DNA from: Cryptomeria japonica
Taxonomy: Eukaryota; Streptophyta; Pinopsida; Cupressales; Cupressaceae
Assembly: GCF_030272615.1 (NCBI RefSeq)
Contig: NC_081407.1
Location: forward strand, 267,732,075 to 267,796,074
Reading direction: 5' to 3'
DNA length: 64,000 nt
The notes beneath the pieces are model-generated. The model saw only the letters and a program-made list of their open reading frames with translations, was not told where the DNA came from and did no database searches. How positions within the stretch are numbered: position 1 is the first letter of the stretch; each line of letters opens with the position of its first letter. Shown here piece by piece: positions 33,835-45,359 of this stretch. Position numbers and translations under genes: made by a program.

Positions 33835-36800
33835 ATGCATCGAAGAAGGAGAGATCCCCTTGGGAGATTCCTTCCTAATTTGGATAACTCTAACGAATAT
33901 CCACCTGAAAATCCCATGGAGCCAGAACTTAATCACTTTGTGCAACTCTTTGCAAACTTAGATAACTTATTTCCTCCACTAGAACCACCACCTGACAAAG
34001 ATATAACCACTGCATTATTTGTTTACCAAGGCAATATGGCTGGTAGAGGTGGTGGTGGAAATAATCCACCCCCACCCCCTGAACTAACCTTAAAATTTCC
34101 CATACCTCCACAGGGAGCCAATAACAATCTAAAAAACATCCCTCCTTCTGCTCTTTGTCACTTCTATGGCCTTATTACAGAAGATCTGGATAAATTTCTC
34201 TTTGAATTTGATGTCTTGTGTAGAAGATATGATAACACAATAGATGGACACCGCCTCAAATTGTTTCCATCCACCTTGAAGGATTCTTCTCTCTGATGGT
34301 TTATGTCTTTAGGAGAAGATTTTGTGACTGATTGGGACAATATGAAGGGAAAATTCATTAAGAAATACAAAGATTATTGTAGGGGAAGTGATATGAGGGG
34401 AGATGATATTTTCAGGATGCAACAAAAAGATGAAGAGTCCCTAGAAGATTATGTAGGAAGATTTTCTCTTTTGTCTAAAGAAATCCCAACATAATCAACT
34501 AAGTGAAGATTCACAGAAACTGGTCTTCTTAAGGGGAGTCAATGAAGACTGTATAGATTATTTCAACCTCATGGCTAGAGGAGATATTACTCAAGCTGTA
34601 CATGGAGTGACATGGAACTACTCTACCAGAATTATTCAAGAGCTACATTAAGGAAGCCCAGAGGATCCAAGTACATGTTATCAAGAAGCAAATCTAACTC
34701 TAGAGTTTCAAAATTGGAATTGACCAATCTACTCAAAGATTTTCAGCAGGACATCATCAACAATATGGCCACACAAATTGACACTCTCCAAGACAAATAT
34801 AAATAGGAAGATATAGAAGCAATGTTGTTTGAATTTTGTCCACATTGCAGACAGAAGAAAAAAAGAGTGCAGATGTAAAAAGTTGGCCAGTATTGACAAC
34901 AAATGCATCAACCAGATTTTCATCAAATTGAGGATGATGAAGGACAAATTTTCTTTGTGGCACCAAGAAAACCATGGGTTCAAAGACAAGGTATGTCACC
35001 TGATCCTTTATCTTTGAATGGTTCATATTCATATGCATCCAATAATCAATGGAAAAAATCAATATCCTCCTAATACTAGAAATTATGGGAATCCTCAATG
35101 GAACTATCAACCTAATTATTGGTCTGGACCCGAAGCTCAATGGAAACCACCTCAAGGAAACTGGACGTCACCTCAAGCGAATTGGTAGGCTCGACGACCT
35201 AGCTGGCCCCAACAACAGCCTTGGAGAGGACAATAATGGCCTAATCAGGTTAATCCACCTCCAACATCTCAGCCAGCTATGATGCCAACTTCAAATGTTC
35301 TGCCAAGACCTACACAACTTCCTACCCAAATGCCCCTAATTCTAAGAATAAACCATAACAACAACCTATGTATTCAACAAAGTTTAACCAATATCTTGCT
35401 TACTCAGTTAATATCAGTTATGTTCATCTTAGATCAGGAAAAACTCTGCAAATACCAACTACTCCAGTAATCCAAGAGTTAACCAATGAGGAGGAAGAAA
35501 TAGTTGAGCCAACACCAGTTTTGACACCTAATGATCCTAAGGATCTAGACCCTCCATCCCCTCAAAGATTGGCTCAACCAAAATTTGTTCCTGAGCCAAC
35601 ATTTGATTTTCTAGATCAACTTAAGTCTCCATAAAAATTCCTCTTTTCCAGGCCATTAAGGATGTACCTATATATAAAAAATCTCTTAGGGAAGATTGTT
35701 TAAATAAATCTGGACGGAAGAAAAAAGACCCTACAACAGTCCACGTTTTGGGTAAACTAGCTGACCTCAGGCTAGGAAAAGTGATCATGCCTAAGTATTT
35801 AGATCTTGGTAGTCCAGTTGTTTCAATTATGATAAATGGAGTCATGATTCAAAATGCTCTAATAGAATTAGGAGCTACTATTAATGTAATGACCAAGGAG
35901 ATTATGCAAAGTCTAAATTTGGCCCATATAAGACTTACTCATACAATTCTCCAATTACCTTATAGTTTCACAGTTAAACTGGATGATATCATAGAATATA
36001 TTGTAGTAACTCTTGAATCTTGGGAATATCCTACTGATTTTACGATTCTATCAACTAAGACTACTTTGGGAGGCTATCCAATTATTTTGGGAAGGCCTTG
36101 GTTGGCTACTGTAGATGCTTATATTTGTTGCAGATCTGGGAACATGATTATTTCAAATGGAGATAATACAAAAAAAATGACACTCTTTCCATCTACTCAA
36201 CCTCAAGAAGAATCAAAGAACTTTGTCTAGCCTAATTTGGGAGATCAATCTAAAGAATATGCTAAATCTATGGTAAAAATTATGATGATTGAGAGAAGTC
36301 CTCTTCTCCATTTCTATGATGAAGATTGGCTATCGATACAAGTGTTGAATAATACATGTACACAAGAAGTTCCAACAAAAGATACTATTAAATTTTTTGA
36401 ATGCTCTTCAAAATAGCTATTACAAACATCTGATTTGCTTACACCAACAATTATTCACACTTTGTTACCTGAAGAAGTCAAGCTACCTAGTGTGAATGAA
36501 GCCTCAATGAAATAAATGACTAAATAAATTGAGGTGGCAACTGGAAAGCAACTCATTATTAACAATCAACTCTCAACACAACAAGAGAAGTCATTAAGAG
36601 AATTGTTGCGGGAAAAGCAATTTGACTTTACTTGGGATTATACTAATATGATGGGTTTAGATCCTAAGCTATGTACTAACATAATTTGCATTCAAGAGAA
36701 CAATAAGACAATCATACAGCCTCTGAGAAGAGTTAATTCAGCCCTTAGAGAAATTGTGGAGATAGAATTACAAAAGCTATTGGATGATGGATTCATCTAC

Positions 36801-37508
36801 CCCATCTCAGATAGTCAATGGGTTTCACCATTGGTAATTATTCCTAAAAGGAATGGTAAATGGAGAGTGTGTGTAGATTAAAGAGAATTGAACAAATCTA
36901 CCAAAAGATATCTCTTTCCACTACCTTTCATTGATTAGGTACTTGACTCTTTGGCATGTAAGAAATATTTCTCATTTCTTGATGGGTTTACTGGTTATAA
37001 TCAGATACAAATTGCACCAGAGGACCAGGACAAGACAACCTTCATTTGTCCCTGGGGAAATTATGCTTACTCTATCCTTCCATTTGGGTTATGTAATGCT
37101 CCAACAACATTTCAACGAGCAGTTCTAAGTGTTTTTGTAGATATCTCACACAATTGTATGGAGATCTCTATGGATGATTTCACCACATATGGTGATGAGT
37201 TTCAAGAAGCACTTGATAATCTATCTAAGGTGCTACAGAGGTGCCAAGATCATAATCTATCCCTCAATAGTGATAAATGCTTTCATACGATGCAAAAGGG
37301 AGTAGTCATGGGACATTACATTTCAACCAAAGGAATTCAAGTGGACCTTGCTAAAATTGAGGTAATTCAAACTCTCCTAGTCCCTACCAAGAAAAAATAT
37401 GTATGTAGTTTTTGGGGGCATGCTGGTTACTATAGGAGATTTATCAAAAAAATTAGTACCATTGCAATACCTTTGTATGGTCTTTTGTTAAAAGATGTTG
37501 ACTTTTAA
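33835..37508 (+). pseudogene. Element III gag-pol pseudogene (gag, PR, RT)
   Basis: Starts MHRRRRDPLGRFLP, matching the element IV gag start. Gag (33835-34870) has FHFYGL/FLFEFDVLCRRY-type capsid blocks and a CPHC cluster instead of a CCHC knuckle. A proline/glutamine-rich linker follows. Protease (35748-36230) reads ALIELGATINVM, with Glu where Asp is expected at the catalytic site. RT spans about 36534-37508: the SQWVSPLVIIPKRNGKWRVCVD block, then FLDGF-GYNQI, LPFGLCNAPTTFQR, and SMDDF in place of YMDDF. The tether to RNase H ends at the GLLLKDVDF block, cut by copia sequence. Several stops and frameshifts. RNase H and integrase are absent. Non-functional. Confidence 0.85.
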
Positions 37509-38040
37509 TTGGGGAGTCAATGCCAAAGGGGGAGATTGTTGGCAATTTGGAGGAGTTGATTATGTGTTTCATTTATGTTTTGTCATTGATGACAACACCG
37601 ATTGTTTTGGTTGTTTACCGGTTTCTCGTTGGTTCCAGTAGAGTGGTTGGTTTATGATATTAATCCAGTATGCTTTGGTTTGTGGAATTGGTTTGGATCT
37701 GTTATTCATTCTATTCAAATGTGTATCATGATCAGTTGGTTCGGGATTTGATGACTCAGGAGCTATCATTTGTTCTAGTAAGCCTTTTGGTCACCGGTAA
37801 GGGTTTTACTGACAGAGCTTTGTTGAAGATCTTTTGATGCATGTGATAAGTAGTGTTGGTGTGGCTTCTATATGGTTTTTAGGATGTTGTTGGTTATCTT
37901 GTTCATGTTCTAGTTCATCGATGGTGTTGGATTTGGTTTATGGCAACCTATTTTGGGTTCGATATTATCTAGGTTATGGACTGGTTTGTGTAACATGTTG
38001 GAGGATGTTCCTGATGCGTTAAGGATGGGATTTAAGGATT
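37509..38040 (+). mobile_element. Copia 3' tail: PPT plus truncated LTR, plus orientation
   Basis: A junction at 37508/37509 joins gypsy pol directly to a copia-type 3' end: GCCAAAGGGGGAGAT (polypurine tract) then TGTTGGCAATTTGGAGG, the start of an LTR. The following 500 bp match the reverse complement of 28330-28854 (the solo LTR in element II). The LTR breaks off near 38040, where the inverted-repeat cluster begins. Confidence 0.75.
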
Positions 38041-39186
38041 GGTCTACACTGGAAGAAGCCTCTTCTTCTTCTTCCACCAAAAGTTCAAAATGGTGTTGAG
38101 AAGAACAGTGTGGAGGATGCTTCTCAACCGATGGAAGAAGAAGAAGAAGAGGCTTCTACACCGGAACCGGTTATACCTAGATATGTAAAGTTGAATCACT
38201 CTACAACATTCTTGTCTCCAATTATTTGATTTGCAGAGTGATTCAACTTTAGATATGTAGAAGAGGCTTCTACATCGAAAGAGGCTTCTAGGTATAACCG
38301 GTTCTAGTGTACAAGCCTCTTCTACATATATAAAGTTGAATCACTCTGCAAATCGGATAATTGGAAACAACTTTAGAGGCTTGTAGATATTATCTAATTT
38401 GCAGAGTGATTCGACTTTAGATATGTAGAAGAGGTTATATTAGAAGAGGCTTCTAGGTATAACCAGTTCCGATGTAGAAGCCTCTTCTACATATCTAAAG
38501 TTGAATCACTTTGCAAATCAGATAATTGGAGATAAGAATGTTGTAGAGTGATTCAACTTTACATATCTAGGTATAACCGGTTCCGATGTAGAAGCCTCTT
38601 CTTCTTCTTCTTCCACCGGTTGAGAAGCATCCTCCACACTGTTTTTCTCAACACCATTTTGAACTTTTGGTTCAATGATCACTATCTTATGTTCATCTAC
38701 TCCATCTAACTTGATGGTATCATCAGATTTGTCACAATACTCATTAACTTTCACATTAACACTTTTCACAATCTTCTTGGTTCTTTTGTTAAAGCACTTG
38801 AATGCTTTGCTCTTAGTTGAGTAACCAAGGAAAGTTGATGAGTATTCTGACAAATCTGATGATACCATCAAGTCTGATGTAGTAGATGAACATAAGATAG
38901 TGATCATTGAACCGAAAGTTCAAAATGGTGTTGAGCAGAATAGTGTGGAGGATGCTTTTCAACCGATGGAAGAAGAAGAAGAGGCTTCTACACCGAAACC
39001 GGTTATACCTAGATATTTAAAGTTCAATCACTCTACAACATTCTTGTCTGCAATTATCTGATTTGCAGAGTAATTCAACTTTAGATATGTAAAGTTGAAT
39101 CACTCTACAACATTCTTGTCTCCAATTATCTGATTTGTAGCGTGGTTCAACATATCTAAAGTTTAATCACTCTGCAAATCAGATAA
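38041..39186. repeat. Cluster of alternating inverted copies of a copia IN-RT linker
   Basis: Segments of one copia region alternate in strand: 38041-38076 minus, 38078-38228 plus, two small palindromes (38227-38355 and 38391-38529), 38530-38838 minus, 38839-39063 plus, then a further small palindrome to about 39186, after which the intact minus-strand body continues. All encode or mirror the acidic linker around EEEEEAST and PEPVIPRYVKLNHST. The longest arms (38529-38748 against 38839-39063) are about 220 bp with a 90-bp loop. See findings. Confidence 0.85.
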
Positions 39187-41700
39187 TTGGAGATAAGAAT
39201 GTTGTAGAGTGATTCAACTTTACATATCTAGGTATAACTGGTTCTGGTGTAGAAGCCTCTTCTTCTTCTTCCACTGGTTGAGAAGCATCCTCCACACTAT
39301 TCTGCTCAACACCATTTTGAACTTTTGGTTCAATGATCACTATCTTATGTTAATCTATTGCATCATACTTGATGGTATCATCAGATTTGTCATAATACTC
39401 ATCAACTTTCACATTAACACTTTCCACAATCTTCTTGGTTCTTTTGTTAAAGCACTTGAATGGTTTGCTCTTAGTTGAGTAACCAAGGAAAGTTCCTTCA
39501 TCACTTTTAGGATCAAAATTTCTGGTATACTCATCTCTCTTTATGTAACACTTGTTGCCAAAGACTTTGAAATGACTAACATTAGGAGTATGACCATACC
39601 ATAATTCATAGGGAGTTTTGTCACTACCTTTCTTGACCAATATCCAGTTCATTGTGTATACTGCAGTACTAATTGCTTCTCTCCAAAATATTTTAGGTAT
39701 ATCCCCTTCTATCAACATTTTTCTTGTTGCTCCAACTATGGTCTGGTTCCTCCTTTTTGCAAACCCATTATGTTGTGGTATCCTTGGTGTAGATAGTTGT
39801 CTCTTGATTCCATTTTCATCACAGTATTTCATAAATTCAGCTGATGTGAATTCTCCACCCCAGTTAGATCTCAGGCACTTTAGGTTCTTACTAGTTTATT
39901 TATCCACTAAGGCTTTGAATGCCTTAAACTTGCTGAAAGCATTAGACTTCTCCTTCAAAAATGTAATCCACATCATTCTTGAATAATCATCAGTAAATAT
40001 CATGAAATATTTATCACCTTGAAAACTCCTAGTCCTCATAGGACCACATAAATCAGTGTGCACCAAATCTAAAATATTTTTAGAAGAAAATTATTTTCTT
40101 TTGAAGAGGAAGTAGTCATCTTACCCAACTGACACTCCTTACAAATCACATTGTTTGGTTTGACTAGTTGCGACATACCTCTAACCATACTTGACTTGTT
40201 GACCTTGACTAAATTATCAAAATTTACATGACAAAATATTTTATGCCATAGACAACTGTCCTCAACTTTTGCAACCAAACAATTGTTAATATTAGTGTTC
40301 AGATGGAATAAGTTACCTTTTGTCTGTTTACTAGTAGCAAACACTTTTCCTTTGCTTCCTAAAATCTTGCACACTCCATTCTTGAACTCAAGATGATAAC
40401 CTTTATCATTTAGCTAACCAACACTTAACAAGTTATGCTTCAATCCTTCAACCCAATACACATCATCAGCATTACTTTTTCCATTTAAGGAAATTGAACC
40501 TTTACCTTTTACCATGCATGGTGTATTGTTGCCAAATCTCACTACTCCACTATAAAACTCTTCAAGTCAGATGAACTTGTTCTTGTCACTGGTCATGTGG
40601 TGTGAGCAACCACTATCAATGACCCACTCATCACTATTTTCAATATGGGACACTAAATCTTTCTTGTCAGAGAGATCTTCCTTAACTGCTACAAAAACAA
40701 TTTCCTCATTATCTCCATCCACTGATTCCTCATCGGTAACACCTTCATCTATTGCAACATAACATTGTTTCTTACCTTTTCCCTTAAACTTTCTAAACTT
40801 TTCTTTCTGATCACTATTAGGACAATTAGCAGCAATATGTCCTATTTTGTTACATGAGAAGCACTTAAGAGGAAGCTTGCATTTGTACTTACCTGTGCCT
40901 CTAGGAAATTTCTTTGCCAATAAAGCCTCAATTTCCACCAGGTTATGTTCATCATCCACTCCTTCATTACCACCGCCATGATGACTTGACCTATATTCAT
41001 TGTTATGATAGACATCCTTTCCTTTTCTTATTGGTGCATTAGATACTAATGCTTTGAAAGAAGATTATTCTTTAGGTACACTATTGTCAAAGCTATTGAA
41101 TTCAAAAGCAGTAAACTTGTCTATCAACCGTAAATTTATCTTTGCTGACTGAGCTAAATTATTGGATAGCAGATACTCTAATAGCATAAGCAGGCAGTAA
41201 GGTTCTAAGAATTTTATTTTCCACTGTGTCTTCTACTATGCTTCCACCAGCACTTTTGATTCCTCCAACTACTTCTTTTATTATTTGTCTTTACTGGGTG
41301 ATGTTCTCACCTTCCATCATCCTCATGTCATCAAACTTGCCTTTTAGGCTTTCTTCTTTAGCTTTTTGCACATGCTCATCTCCACCATAAATCAACTTCA
41401 ACTTTTCCCAAACTTAATAATCGGTTTCTTTACCATGAACATCAATATACTTGGAATCAGAAAGAGTACTTACAATGGCTTCCAATGCATGAATATTCTC
41501 TTGTTTTTCCTTGAGCTGATTTGTAATCAGAGTACCGGTAGGAGGTGTGTACTGATTAACCACATGCTCCCAGAACTGTGGCCCCATACCTTTGATGTAG
41601 ATCTTCATTCTGTCCCTCCAGATTTTGTAGTTATCCTTTGTGAACTTACGAACCTCCTTCATCATCTTGCATCTTTACCTCAAGCGATTAAACTTTTGCA
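39187..41700 (-). pseudogene. Ty1/copia gag-protease-integrase pseudogene
   Basis: Gag lies at 41414-41665 and onward (KIWRDRMKIYIKGMGPQFWEHV; then WEKLKLIYGGDE), typical of copia gag. 40567-40959 has the CCHC knuckle CFSCNKIGHIAANC and the protease motif WVIDSGCSHHMT. 40069-40374 is the GAG-pre-integrase zinc region (LWHKIFCHVNFDNL, then C-x2-C). 39350-39832 is the C-terminal half of integrase (RIPQHNGFAKRRNQTI to KVFGNKCYIK, then FLGYSTKSK). Frames are broken by stops and shifts. Reverse transcriptase and RNase H are completely absent; the gene breaks at the IN-RT linker, where the inverted-repeat cluster starts. Confidence 0.88.
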
Positions 41701-41716
41701 CAAAGAGAACCTAGTT

Positions 41717-41728
41717 CTCTAATACCAA
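41717..41728 (-). promoter_or_regulatory. Primer-binding site of the copia copy
   Basis: Minus-strand TTGGTATTAGAG next to the LTR end is a one-transition variant of TGGTATCAGAG, complementary to the initiator-Met tRNA 3' end used by most Ty1/copia elements. Confidence 0.85.
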
Positions 41729-41729
41729 T

Positions 41730-42331
41730 TGTTATTATGAGGATCTAGTTAATACTGAGAGGGGGGGGGAATAAATATTAAAACAAATCTGCAAAACTTC
41801 ACCAAACTGTACCGGTAACTACTCAAACAATCTTCTAAGCTGGTTTAACAAACCATTCACTCAAGTGTTCATCAATATGCAAACAAAATAAAGATATCAA
41901 ATGCACAAATCAACAATGCATCCACCACATGAACACATATATTTTTGACGTGGAAACACAATTGGGAAAACCTCAATGGGAATTAGCACCCATAATACGT
42001 ATTTGCACTCTCTTGGAATGCACCTGGTTAAAGGCCTAGCTCGATTAACAACTCACATATACATTTGGGACGGTCACAATAGGAAAAAGTGGATTCCTTT
42101 GATCTCCCAACCGCCTTGTTATGGTGGCCTATTCCTCACTGGGAGGAATTATAGTATTATGATGTGGAACAAGAATGGGAAAAATGAGAGAATGTCAGAG
42201 AGAACTAGGGGTTCTACTAGAGCCCTATTGCTAAAACACAAGGGGAGACTTCTACTACAGACTTCAGGCTATTGACTTGGATTGGAAATCAAAAGACATC
42301 TACTGAGGGAATATCTGCTGGTGGACCAACA
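41730..42331 (-). repeat. 5' LTR of the copia copy (602 bp)
   Basis: On the minus strand it starts TGTTGGTCCACC at 42331 and ends AATAACA at 41730, followed by the PBS. The inferred target site AAACC (42332-42336) lies immediately outside. I find no matching AAACC at a left end, consistent with rearrangement. It has a nine-G run near its 3' end but is a different family from the 27598-28854 LTR. Confidence 0.7.
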
Positions 42332-42336
42332 AAACC

Positions 42337-42351
42337 TTCAGTTGGGGGGTG
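42337..42351 (+). promoter_or_regulatory. Polypurine tract of element III
   Basis: TTCAGTTGGGGGGTG directly precedes TGATGAGTCATAG, the start of the 3' LTR. Confidence 0.7.
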
Positions 42352-43433
42352 TGATGAGTCATAGGTTTATGGTTCTTTTATAGATAGTTTGCCATCTTCA
42401 AGGGTTTCTATATTTGTTGATGAACTTCATAAACATACTTTAATCAATCTTATATGTTTTTTTTGATAAGTCTGCTTATTTGTAACTAAAACCTTTATTT
42501 TGACATAACCATGAACCTTATAAATGTAATTATAAGTATTTACTATTTTTATGTGCGACTAACGAAAATATTTAAAATAAATGATCATGATGTGTGGATA
42601 GAATGTTTTCTCTAACCTTTGTGTGGCAGTCGTGTGGAATAATATTTATGAAGGAACATGGTATCATTCATAGCAACAAGGTAATGTGGACAAAGGATGG
42701 ACAACAAGCTAGGAAGAGTTCAAAAATTTGTTGAAGACTTGTTCGCTACTATCTATGTTCAATAAGGAGTCTGTAGACTAATTTTGATCCATTAGTAAAG
42801 ACTGTTAGTTGTCATGAGGGATGCTAGAGAGGATATAGGGAAAATATGCAAATGTTCAAAGAAGGACAAGAGTTCGGATTATCTTAGCTTTCCTAGATTT
42901 TATGAGTTTTAAACAAAACTCCTACCTAGATAGGAGGAAGTGGAGCGTATGTTCTGGATTGTTGTTAAGGATGAATGTTATAAATCCTTTGTGCATTCCT
43001 GTGTTAGTTAGTTCCTTATTTCATATTAGAGTAATGTTATACTATTGAAGTTGATTTTTGAATAAATAATTCATGTACTTTCCAAGTTAATATGGTATTT
43101 ATGATATGGTTGTGGGCTTAATTAGTTAATTTATGTTATAGTTCTTATTCCAAGAGACTCATCCAAGGGGGGCCACTTGGTGAGATTTCTATATGGTTGC
43201 CTTTTATGCACTTTGTTTCTTAAGTTGTTTAATTCTATTTCATTCACTTGCTCGCTATATGTTCTTGCAACCACAGTCTGTAACTTTGTGACTGTTCTTG
43301 CAACCACGACAGAGTAGAATAGTTATTTCTATACAAGTTGAAGAATTGGCATTTTTTCAGCAGAAATTAATGTTATCCTTAGTCATGATTTCAAGTAAAT
43401 TCCTTTTCTGAAAATAGTTGTTTAAATCATTTT
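42352..43433 (+). repeat. 3' LTR of element III, 3'-truncated
   Basis: Aligns with 32400-33484. Similarity stops near 43433, and the last roughly 195 bp of the 5' LTR have no counterpart here. Confidence 0.75.
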
Positions 43434-43742
43434 TAATAGTGCTCCAGAGAAAATGACACTTTTAATATTCAAATATAACATTTAGCTATTTGTTGATTTT
43501 TTGGATATGATTATGTGGTTTTTTAATGCAATAAAACATATACAGTCATTCCAAAAATAGAGCAAGTATCATTATCGATTGTGGAAAACTAATATCTTCA
43601 ACTATTTTCATCAAATAGGTTGTACAAGAATCAGACATTAAAAGACCATAGACTATTTTAGAGAGAGATTTTGTTTAGGGTTTTTGGTTTTGGAATTGTT
43701 ATGTGATTCATTAAACACAAGATTTTAAAGTAGTAGCATTAT
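43434..43742. other. Unclassified AT-rich sequence
   Basis: Nothing recognised between the truncated LTR and the solo LTR. The last five bases (ATTAT) are the target site of the solo LTR. Confidence 0.4.
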
Positions 43743-44615
43743 TGTGAGGAAGTTAAGTAGCAGAACAACTTCCTACACTAACCTTGAGAGGAGGGTAATG
43801 CAAAAACTTTTATAGATTGTCACAACAGTTACAGAAAACAGAAATAGATATAATAACATTCAAACCATAACATAGTGATTTACGTGGGGAAAACCCTTTT
43901 GGGAGAAAAACCCCACACTCCAAAATTCGCCCAATATATAATTCCGCAATAAAAAATAGATTACAATATACTTGCGAAAAAATCTCTTCGCAGGAGTACC
44001 ACTAATCAGATATTCAAAGGTAACTCAATAGTTATAAGACTCTTACACATGAACTTTATCTCACGCATCTCATATATAGGAGATACAATACAAGAAACCG
44101 TCAAATGGTATTACAAAACCATGGGCTAAAACCACCCAATAAGGTCTAGTCGACCTTATCTCCCTTCTAGATGCTCTATGATGTGCCCCTTCCCTTTTAC
44201 AGCTCATTTATATGTTTGATGTATTTTATATTTTCTATTTTAGGAGTACAAACTTCTGAAGACCATAACTTGAGAATTGTGTGTCCTATTGATGATCCGT
44301 TTGAAGCACCAGAAAGCTCGCGAAGTTCTCTATTACCTTGTAAAACTCTACGCCAATTACACCCACTTTTCAGGGTGTTTTAGGGCCTCTAAAGTCCTAA
44401 AAATCAAATTTAAACCTTTCATTGGACCCCTCCAAAATGGAAAATTTAATATCTTCAAAACTAGTTGTGATATTGTGACGTAACTTTACTGGAATGCTTA
44501 TCTAGCCAACCACAGGCTTCGGGGAGAATTTTGCACCATTTCGTGCTTAAATAAAAAACTTACTATAAATAGTAACCTCATGTAAATGCAAGGTTGAGAC
44601 ACAATTTTCCCAACA
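43743..44615 (-). repeat. Solo copia-like LTR, TSD ATTAT
   Basis: ATTAT (43738-43742), TGTGAGGAAG ... TTTCCCAACA, ATTAT (44616-44620). The minus strand begins TGTTGGGAAAATTG. It is 873 bp. The sequence GTGGGGAAAACCC and GAGAAAAACCCC near 43895 is typical of copia LTR interiors. The right flank continues into sequence that resembles 15131-15360, where no LTR is present. Confidence 0.75.
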
Positions 44616-45359
44616 ATTATTATATTTTGTTTGTATGATTGTGTTTGAATTATGTGTATGAATAAAAGTAAAAATCTTATTGCTTATTAGATGTTTGATG
44701 TTTTAGACTTAGTTATGTTTGAATTATCCAAATATGATTTCTTCCACCTTTTTTTGTGAATATAACAAATGTAAACTCAAATATATAGATAGTATCATCC
44801 AACAATATATTTTAAAGACAATATATAAAAATAAAATATAATAATACCAACCATACAAGATCATAATTATTTATGAATAATTCTACCTCACACATTCGAA
44901 ATATCTATTGCATTTGGATATTCCCAGATCCTTAACACTATAGTTAAAAAAAGAAAAATTTTGAACAATTAATTCAAAGATTCCAAGCACTCCCTATTGT
45001 CAAGTTTTGGATAAGCTAAAGCCCTAATTATCAATTTAAAAATTCCTTTAAATAGACAAATGAGTAGCATAAGAAACCATGTGCACTGTATATTGTTATG
45101 TTGTGTTAGTACCCTAAAAAATATATAAAATAAGGATGAATATCCTTGTTTTTCTCAAGATCTTGAAACTTCAATAATCTTCCCATTACTGCCAATTTAA
45201 TAGTTGCCTCTAAGTTGACTTTTGTCTGGTAAGAAATCTATAATTCAATCTGTTTTCTAGCCTTATATCAATTAGACCAGGACCATAATAGGAGTTTTAA
45301 ACATCGTAAACAAAGAAGAGAAATAATTAGCATCAAAAGTGAGGTGAATCATTTCTAAA
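44616..45359. other. Unclassified AT-rich sequence
   Basis: 44616-44830 is similar to 15131-15360. The rest is AT-rich and shows nothing recognisable. Confidence 0.4.

Larger units (their letters stand above)
32400..43433 (+). mobile_element. Element III: Athila-like Ty3/gypsy copy, disrupted
   Basis: A direct repeat of about 1.08 kb (32400-33484 and 42352-43433) marks the LTRs. The 5' one is followed by a PBS and gag-pol remnants, the 3' one is preceded by a polypurine tract. The 3' LTR lacks the last roughly 195 bp of the 5' one. From 37509 to 42331 the expected 3' part of the element is replaced by copia-derived DNA. Gag and protease sequences are clearly homologous to element IV. Confidence 0.78.
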
